Positions 5,946-10,071 of a DNA stretch of 10,071 bases are shown here, piece after piece. Origin of the DNA: an uncultured Collinsella sp. (GTDB taxonomy: Bacteria; Actinomycetota; Coriobacteriia; Coriobacteriales; Coriobacteriaceae); NCBI GenBank assembly GCA_902495945.1, contig CABUZD010000058.1, positions 1-10,071 on the forward strand, written 5' to 3'. Position numbers and translations under genes: made by a program. Positions within the stretch are counted from its first letter, which is position 1. The number at the start of each line of letters is the position of its first letter. A model generated the notes under the pieces. It searched no databases, was not told the origin of the DNA, and worked only from the letters and a program-made list of their open reading frames with translations.

Positions 5946-5967
5946 TATATCCCAGTTTGGGATATAT
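5945..5967. promoter_or_regulatory. Perfect palindromic operator in front of the small XRE gene
   Basis: ATATATCCCA (5945-5954) and TGGGATATAT (5958-5967) are exact inverted copies around a 3-nt centre. The core TATCC-N7-GGATA resembles the HipB operator TATCC-N8-GGATA of E. coli with one base less between half-sites. It lies at the predicted transcription start and 4 bp before the ATG at 5972, the usual place for autorepression by the XRE protein encoded next. Confidence 0.65.
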
Positions 5968-5971
5968 CAAA

Positions 5972-6235
5972 ATGGAATATAGCGTAAACGGCATGAACGT
6001 TGATGCTAACAGGACATGCGGAAAATGCCTTTCCCAGATTCGTCGGGAGCAAGGTATCACTCAGGTTGAACTCGCAAAGAAACTGGGGGTACCTCAGTCG
6101 TTCATCTCAAAGGTCGAGACCGGGGAACGCAGCCTTAGGGTTTATGAGCAGTTTGTCTATGCGGATGCACTCGGAATTACTGTTGAGACGCTAGTACGTA
6201 AACTTGGGACTGTTTTGAGTAGCGAAGATAATTAG
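5972..6235 (+). CDS. Small XRE/HipB-like DNA-binding regulator
   Basis: An 87-residue protein made almost wholly of one helix-turn-helix domain. LSQIRREQGITQVELAKKLGVP (20-41) gives the first helices and turn; SFISKVETGERSL (43-55) is the recognition helix and the conserved E-G-R turn. ALGITVETLVRKL closes the five-helix bundle. The ATG at 5972 is preferred; a second in-frame ATG is at 5993, and neither has a strong ribosome binding site, so a near-leaderless start is possible. The operator at 5945-5967 suggests it represses itself. It is divergent from the membrane-protein gene, which it may also control. No hipA-like or other toxin partner is adjacent, so it looks like a solo regulator. No terminator is seen after its TAG. 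Confidence 0.82.
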   Translation: MEYSVNGMNVDANRTCGKCLSQIRREQGITQVELAKKLGVPQSFISKVETGERSLRVYEQFVYADALGITVETLVRKLGTVLSSEDN

Positions 6236-6540
6236 ATGACGCCACGCATCGATTATCAATTTGAAATTAAAACAGAGCTATAGGGCGAATGAGATGCTGG
6301 GAAGTGCGCCTTTATCAAATAGAAGCCAAAAAATCAGCCCGGCGACTTTCCAGAGCGTAGGTTCCTGTAGCCGCCGCCAGCGAAGTTAACGTAGGAGAGG
6401 CCAGGGACTTTGCCCCCAAATCTTTCCGCAGGACGGCAGGACCCCCGCCGCACGATGTGCGCAGGGGGGGTCCTGCCATGTCCGAGGACGATTTGGGGGG
6501 CAAAGCCCCTGGCCTCCCCGGCGGGTATACGGGACGGCGA
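6236..6540. other. Gene-free convergent interval, mostly one large palindrome
   Basis: This 305-bp interval lies between the XRE stop and the thrB stop, which face each other. 6236-6393 shows no gene, RNA or clear terminator. 6394-6519 is a nested palindrome, listed separately. Open frames here on either strand are by-products of the GC-rich repeat. Confidence 0.65.
6394..6519. repeat. 126-bp nested palindrome downstream of thrB
   Basis: There are three nested stems. The outer arms 6394-6422 and 6490-6519 pair with two mismatches and a one-base bulge; read as minus-strand RNA both mismatches become U-G wobbles. The middle arms GGCAGGACCCCC (6435-6446) and 6466-6477 are perfect over 12 bp. 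The innermost CGCAC (6449-6453) pairs with GTGCG (6457-6461) around GAT. The element would sit in the 3' end of a thrB transcript and give a very stable hairpin. No T-run follows on either side, so it is not a standard terminator. A non-autonomous repeat element is the most likely reading. Confidence 0.7.
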
Positions 6541-7422
6541 CTACAGGTATTCGATCTGGGCGCCTTCCGTGTCGCACGTCAGAATGTGCGTGTCACACTT
6601 GGGGAACTGCTCACGCAGCTTGACCTGCAGGAACTTTGCCACGATGGTGTCGTCAGTCACGGCCATAAGGGTCGAGCCCGAACCGCTGATCCAGATGGTC
6701 TTGGCACCGCCGTTAAGGCAGGTGTCGCGCACAGCGTTGTAGTCGGGGATGAGGCGGCGACGATAGGGCTCCTGAATGCGGTCGTCATTAGCGGCGGCAA
6801 TCAGGTCCAGATCGCCGGTCTCCAGGCCGCGCGTCATACCGGCGATGCGGCCCATCTGCCACACGGCGGTGGAGAGCGGAATCTCCTGCGGCACGACCTT
6901 GCGCGCCTCGCTCGTGTGTACCTCGTAGGGCGGAATCACGGTAATAAAACGCAGGCGATCGCTCACCTCGTAGCGCAGGCACTGGGGGAGCGAATCGGTC
7001 GGCATAAAGGAGCAGACGGCGCCGCCCAGGATAGCAGGGGCGACGTTATCGGGATGGCCCTCGACCTCGGTGGCAATGCGGACGAGCTCAGCGCGATCGA
7101 CGGTGTGGCCTGTCAGTGCGGCGGCGGCCATAATGCCGGCGACGACGCAGGTGGAGCTTGAGCCCAGGCCGCGGGCGACGGGCACGTCGGTCTGGATGTC
7201 GATAGCGACGGGGAAGGCAGGCTCGCCCCATGCGGCCAGCGCATCGACAAAGCTGACGTAGACCAGGTTGTTCTCGTTTTGGAACTCCTCGGGGCATCCG
7301 GTGATGGTGAGCTTATCGGCGCGCTCGAAGGTGAAGTGCGAGTAGAGGCTGACGGCCATGCCGAGGGTGTCGTAGCCGATGCCCAAGTTGGCGCTTGTTG
7401 CTGGGACGGTGATTTTGATCAT
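6541..7422 (-). CDS. thrB: Homoserine kinase
   Basis: A 293-residue GHMP-family kinase that phosphorylates homoserine with ATP, the step before threonine synthase. The start is the ATG at 7420-7422, with AGGAGG on this strand 6 nt upstream; the frame is open further up but runs into a palindrome. Motifs in order: MIKITVPATSANLGIGYDTLG at the N-terminus (motif 1), PVARGLGSSS (81-90, the ATP-binding GHMP loop), EVEGHPDNVAP (119-129) and WISGSGST (244-251, the C-terminal glycine motif). Length and spacing are those of bacterial ThrB. It follows thrC on the same strand 202 bp later. A terminator (7578-7614) and a palindrome (7437-7548) lie between, so thrB is either expressed by readthrough or has its own promoter, which I could not identify. 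Confidence 0.95.
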   Translation of the reverse strand: MIKITVPATSANLGIGYDTLGMAVSLYSHFTFERADKLTITGCPEEFQNENNLVYVSFVDALAAWGEPAFPVAIDIQTDVPVARGLGSSSTCVVAGIMAAAALTGHTVDRAELVRIATEVEGHPDNVAPAILGGAVCSFMPTDSLPQCLRYEVSDRLRFITVIPPYEVHTSEARKVVPQEIPLSTAVWQMGRIAGMTRGLETGDLDLIAAANDDRIQEPYRRRLIPDYNAVRDTCLNGGAKTIWISGSGSTLMAVTDDTIVAKFLQVKLREQFPKCDTHILTCDTEGAQIEYL

Positions 7423-7436
7423 GTGGGTCCTCCTGG

Positions 7437-7548
7437 GCGGGTCTGGCCGTTTAGTTCGCTGCTCGGGCAGTCCTGGCTCGCTCGGAAAGCACATTAAGTG
7501 CTTTCCGGCTCGTGCGGAACTCGCGACGAACTAAACGGCCAGACCCGC
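7437..7548. repeat. 112-bp nested palindrome between thrC and thrB
   Basis: Bases 7437-7458 are the exact inverse of 7527-7548 over 22 bp. At the centre CGGAAAGCAC (7483-7492) pairs perfectly with GTGCTTTCCG (7498-7507) around ATTAA. The interior between the two stems is only partly complementary (GCTCG/CGAGC-type words), so the whole resembles a two-stage hairpin. There is no T-tract and no coding content. Its edge is about 9 bp from the thrB ribosome binding site, so in RNA it could influence thrB translation or stability. Confidence 0.72.
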
Positions 7549-7577
7549 TCGCATGCTCGTCATCATCCCAAAAGCTA

Positions 7578-7614
7578 AATAAAAAGAAGGTGCGCCGGCT
7601 TTCGCCGGCGCCTT
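7578..7614 (-). terminator. Intrinsic terminator of thrC
   Basis: Read on the minus strand, GGCGCCGGC-GAAA-GCCGGCGC forms a GC-rich stem with a GAAA tetraloop (core 7593-7610, extended to about 7587-7614 with a one-base bulge). It is followed by a T-rich run TTCTTTTT (7580-7587). It starts only about 10 bp after the thrC stop at 7625-7627. It separates thrC from thrB. Confidence 0.8.
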
Positions 7615-7624
7615 ATAAAGGGTT

Positions 7625-9142
7625 TTAGTTGGTAGCCATCTTTTTTGCTGCAGACTCGACGTAGCTTGCCATCTCATCGACGTCGCAGACGTCTTCGAAG
7701 CGGACGGGCTTGGACTCGAGTTCGGCGAGCTGCGCCGGGGCGACCGTATTGGTGGCTTGCTCGAGTACGCGCATGGCCTCAAAGTCGTCCTCGGGAACGT
7801 CGAGGCCCAGGGCGTCGCAGCAGGCGCGCGGGAACTTGTAGGGGCTTGCGGTCGAAAGCAGTACGCGGGCCTTGGCGCCTTCGGCGGGAGCGACCTTTTC
7901 AAAGACGTGATAGCCGCAAGCGGTGTGCGGGTCGATCACGTAGCCGTTCGCATCCCAGCAGCTCTTGATGGCAGCGCGGACCTCATCTTCGCTGGCCCAA
8001 CCGCAGCCAAAGACGCTCTGGATCTTGGCTAGCAGCTCGGCGGGCACCTCGTAGCGACCCGTCTGGGCAAGCTGCTCCATAAGGCCGGCAACGAGCTCGC
8101 AGTCGCCATCGGACAGGAAGTACAGCATGCGCTCCAGGTTAGAGCTGATGAGGATGTCCATCGACGGCGAGATGGTGGTGAAGAACGGACGGTTGCGGTC
8201 GTAGACGCCGGTGGTCAGGAAGTCGGCGAGCACGTTGTTCTTGTCGCTCGCCACGACGAGCTTGGCGACGGGCAGGCCCATGCGCTTGGCATAGTAGCCG
8301 GCCAGGATGTCGCCAAAGTTGCCAGTCGGCACGCAGAACTCCACGGCGTCGCCGGCCTCGATGGCGCCGGCGCGCAACAGCTGCGCATAGGCGGCAAAGT
8401 AGTAGACGACCTGCGGCACCAGGCGGCCGACGTTGATGGAGTTGGCACTCGAAAGCACCGTGCCGGCAGCCTCCAGGCGCTCGGCAAGCTCCTTATCGGC
8501 AAAGATGCGCTTGACGGCACTCTGGGCATCGTCGAAGTTGCCGCGGATGCCGCAGACGGCGACGTTGTCGCCCTCCTGCGTGGACATCTGCAGATTCTGC
8601 ACGCGGCTGACCTTGCCCTCGGGATAAAAGACGGTGATGCCCGTGCCCGGAGCGTCGGCAAAACCGGCGAGCGCGGCCTTGCCGGTGTCGCCCGACGTGG
8701 CAGTGACGATCATGATGCGCTCGGCGCCGCCGTCCTTGGCGGAGGTGCGGGCCATGAGGCGGGGGAGCATCTGAAGAGCGACGTCCTTAAAGGCGCTCGT
8801 GGGGCCGCCAAAGAGCTCCATCACATAGGTCTGAGGGGCGTCGGCGCCCGGTGCGGCGTCGAGTTTGACGAGCGGCGTGACCTCTTCGCTCGCGAATGTG
8901 CCGCGGTATGCCTCGTCGACACACGCCGAAATTTCTTCGGCCGTGTAATCATTCAGTAACATTCCCAACACATCTTGAGCGATTTCAAAGTACGATTTAT
9001 CTGCAAGCGAGCTGATATCGACCTGCTGGGTGCCGAGCTCGTCCGAGACAAACAAACCCCCGTCGGGAGCGATGCCGGTACGGATTGCCACCTTACTTGA
9101 GCACGATAAAGTGCGTCCTCGTGTACTATGATAAGTTCCCAT
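7625..9142 (-). CDS. thrC: Threonine synthase
   Basis: A 505-residue PLP enzyme that converts O-phosphohomoserine to threonine and phosphate. Family signatures: MGTYHSTRG at the start, GIAPDGGLFV (23-32), GGPTSAFKDVALQ (112-124, with Lys119 the PLP Schiff-base lysine), TATSGDTGKAAL (147-158), VPTGNFGDILAGYYAKRMGLP (271-291, phosphate and cofactor binding) and SSNLERML (333-340). The ATG at 9140-9142 is chosen because GAGGAG lies about 9 nt upstream and the protein opens with the conserved YHSTRG. The frame is open for 20 more codons but without homology. The size fits the long bacterial type. It is divergent from lysC across 104 bp, so the first and last steps toward threonine share a control region. 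Confidence 0.95.
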   Translation of the reverse strand: MGTYHSTRGRTLSCSSKVAIRTGIAPDGGLFVSDELGTQQVDISSLADKSYFEIAQDVLGMLLNDYTAEEISACVDEAYRGTFASEEVTPLVKLDAAPGADAPQTYVMELFGGPTSAFKDVALQMLPRLMARTSAKDGGAERIMIVTATSGDTGKAALAGFADAPGTGITVFYPEGKVSRVQNLQMSTQEGDNVAVCGIRGNFDDAQSAVKRIFADKELAERLEAAGTVLSSANSINVGRLVPQVVYYFAAYAQLLRAGAIEAGDAVEFCVPTGNFGDILAGYYAKRMGLPVAKLVVASDKNNVLADFLTTGVYDRNRPFFTTISPSMDILISSNLERMLYFLSDGDCELVAGLMEQLAQTGRYEVPAELLAKIQSVFGCGWASEDEVRAAIKSCWDANGYVIDPHTACGYHVFEKVAPAEGAKARVLLSTASPYKFPRACCDALGLDVPEDDFEAMRVLEQATNTVAPAQLAELESKPVRFEDVCDVDEMASYVESAAKKMATN

Positions 9143-9246
9143 ATAACACTGCTCCTCGGATGCCTTGGTCCCAATCGGTGAAACCATGGTATCAGAGCGC
9201 ACAAAGTAGGTTCGCAGAGGCTTTTTAGAAAGGTAACCTCAAGCCC
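9143..9246. promoter_or_regulatory. Divergent control region of thrC and lysC
   Basis: This 104-bp gap must hold both promoters. On the plus strand TTGGTC (9165-9170) and TGG-TATCAG (9187-9195) could be a -35 and extended -10 for lysC, though 19 bp apart. A short palindrome ACCATGGT (9183-9190) sits at the centre. No lysine riboswitch could fit, and no threonine-rich leader peptide or attenuator hairpin was seen. Assignments are weak. Confidence 0.3.
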
Positions 9247-10071
9247 ATGATTAAGATTGCCAAGTTTGGCGGCTCGTCGGTCGCCGACGCCGAACACTTC
9301 AAGAAGATCAAGGCCATTGTCGACGCCGACCCTGCCCGCCGTTTTGTGGTGGTTTCTGCCTGCGGTCGCCGCTTTAAGGGCGACACGAAGGTGACCGACC
9401 TGCTCTACTTGGTCAACGCGCACGTCAAGTACCACGTGTCGTGTGAGGAGCTGCTCGAGGACATTGGCCAGCGCTATTTTGATATCGCTGACGAGCTGGA
9501 GCTCACCTATCCCATCCGTGAGGAGTTCGCGGCCTTTGCCGAGCGCGCCCGCTCGGGCGGCTACTCCACCGAGGAGCTTGTGAGCCGTGGCGAGTACTTT
9601 ACCGCCCGCCTGATGGCCGAGTACCTGGGCTTACCGTTCCTGGACGCCGCGACGGTTGTGGCGTTCCATCACGACGGTACGCTCAGCATGAATCGCACCT
9701 CTGAGCTGGTGCAGGAGTACGGTCAGCAGGGCGGCTTTGTTATGCCCGGTTTCTACGGCGCGACGCGTGAGGGCCAGATCAAGCTGCTCGATCGTGGCGG
9801 CGGCGATATCTCGGGCTCGATTCTGGCCAAGTGCCTGGGCGCCGATCTGTACGAGAACTGGACCGACGTCTCGGGTTTCTACTCTGCCGATCCGCGCATC
9901 GTGCCCGAGGCTCAGCCCATCGCCCGCGTTACCTACGAGGAGCTGCGCGAGCTTTCGTACATGGGCGCAAGCGTCCTGCACGAGGAGGCCGTGTTCCCTG
10001 TGCGTGAGGCGGGTATTCCGCTGGTCATCAAGAACACCAATGCGCCGCAGGACCCCGGCACCATCATTAGC
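9247..10071 (+). CDS. lysC: Aspartate kinase, N-terminal 275 residues (3' end outside window)
   Basis: This kinase phosphorylates aspartate, the entry step to lysine, methionine and threonine. The frame stays open to the window edge with no stop. The ATG at 9247 follows an in-frame stop (9232-9234); the nearest Shine-Dalgarno-like GAAAGG (9228-9233) is 13 nt away, a long gap. Motifs: KIAKFGGSSVA (3-13), SACGRRFKGDTKVTDLL (37-53), SRGEYFTARLMAEYLG (113-128, with Glu116 in the substrate site), DRGGGDISGSILA (182-194), ENWTDVSGFYSADPRIV (203-219) and SYMGASVLHEEAVFPV (237-252). The usual catalytic-loop GGSD reads GGGD here (185-187). The kinase domain is nearly complete; the ACT regulatory domains that would reveal feedback by lysine or threonine lie beyond the edge. 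A bifunctional kinase-dehydrogenase cannot be excluded from this end. Confidence 0.94.
   Translation, partial: MIKIAKFGGSSVADAEHFKKIKAIVDADPARRFVVVSACGRRFKGDTKVTDLLYLVNAHVKYHVSCEELLEDIGQRYFDIADELELTYPIREEFAAFAERARSGGYSTEELVSRGEYFTARLMAEYLGLPFLDAATVVAFHHDGTLSMNRTSELVQEYGQQGGFVMPGFYGATREGQIKLLDRGGGDISGSILAKCLGADLYENWTDVSGFYSADPRIVPEAQPIARVTYEELRELSYMGASVLHEEAVFPVREAGIPLVIKNTNAPQDPGTIIS

Noticed and set aside
5945..6235. hipBA persister module
   Set aside because: Only a HipB-like protein and operator are present; no HipA-like kinase gene is in the window.
6315..6503. Short minus-strand frame of 62 codons downstream of thrB
   Set aside because: It is mostly the GC-rich palindrome translated; no start signal and no known motif.
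6457..7161. Long plus-strand open frame of 234 codons antisense to thrB
   Set aside because: It is the complement of a clear homoserine kinase gene, starts in a palindrome, and has no ribosome binding site or recognisable motifs.
386..7548. CRISPR array
   Set aside because: The repeats are single inverted structures of unrelated sequence with no regularly spaced direct repeats or cas genes.
9143..9246. Lysine riboswitch or threonine attenuator before lysC/thrC
   Set aside because: The gap of 104 bp is too short for a lysine riboswitch and shows no leader peptide with threonine codons or antiterminator pair.

Overview
The window reads as a piece of chromosome from a high-GC anaerobic member of the Coriobacteriia, most likely Collinsella or a close relative. 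This is an inference from gene content (glycyl-radical activase, Gly-Cys-rich surface protein, divergent thrC/lysC), codon choice and the many long intergenic palindromes; no marker gene proves it. Most genes are ordinary housekeeping genes, but the middle (about 3.2-6.5 kb) is accessory.

Layout. 1-294 (+) is the 3' end of a pyruvate formate-lyase activating enzyme. 295-610 has no gene but holds a REP-like hairpin and a near-perfect 67-bp palindrome. 611-1729 (+) is a membrane-anchored serine hydrolase of the class A beta-lactamase fold. 1808-2548 (+) is MTA/SAH nucleosidase, followed 38 bp later by the ribosome-assembly GTPase EngB (2587-3177), probably as one operon. 3279-3962 and 3928-4626 (+) are an overlapping gene pair, a DUF3990 protein (putative ADP-ribosyltransferase-like toxin) and a three-part XRE regulator (putative antitoxin). 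They are preceded by two copies of a dyad operator that flank an extended -10 and together form a hairpin able to terminate engB. A strong terminator follows at 4745-4782. 4858-5871 (-) is a single-pass membrane protein with cysteine-pair repeats. It is divergent from a small HipB-like XRE regulator (5972-6235, +) that sits just behind its own perfect operator.

The last part is the threonine branch of the aspartate pathway. thrB (6541-7422, -) and thrC (7625-9142, -) are read leftward; lysC (9247 to the window edge, +) is divergent. LysC phosphorylates aspartate, ThrB phosphorylates homoserine and ThrC makes threonine; asd and hom are not in this window. thrB is bracketed by two large nested palindromes, 6394-6519 and 7437-7548, that look like non-coding mobile or repeat elements, and thrC has its own terminator.

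The most interesting items are the DUF3990/XRE module with its operator-terminator hairpin, and the set of large palindromic elements. Database recurrence and fold predictions could not be run here.
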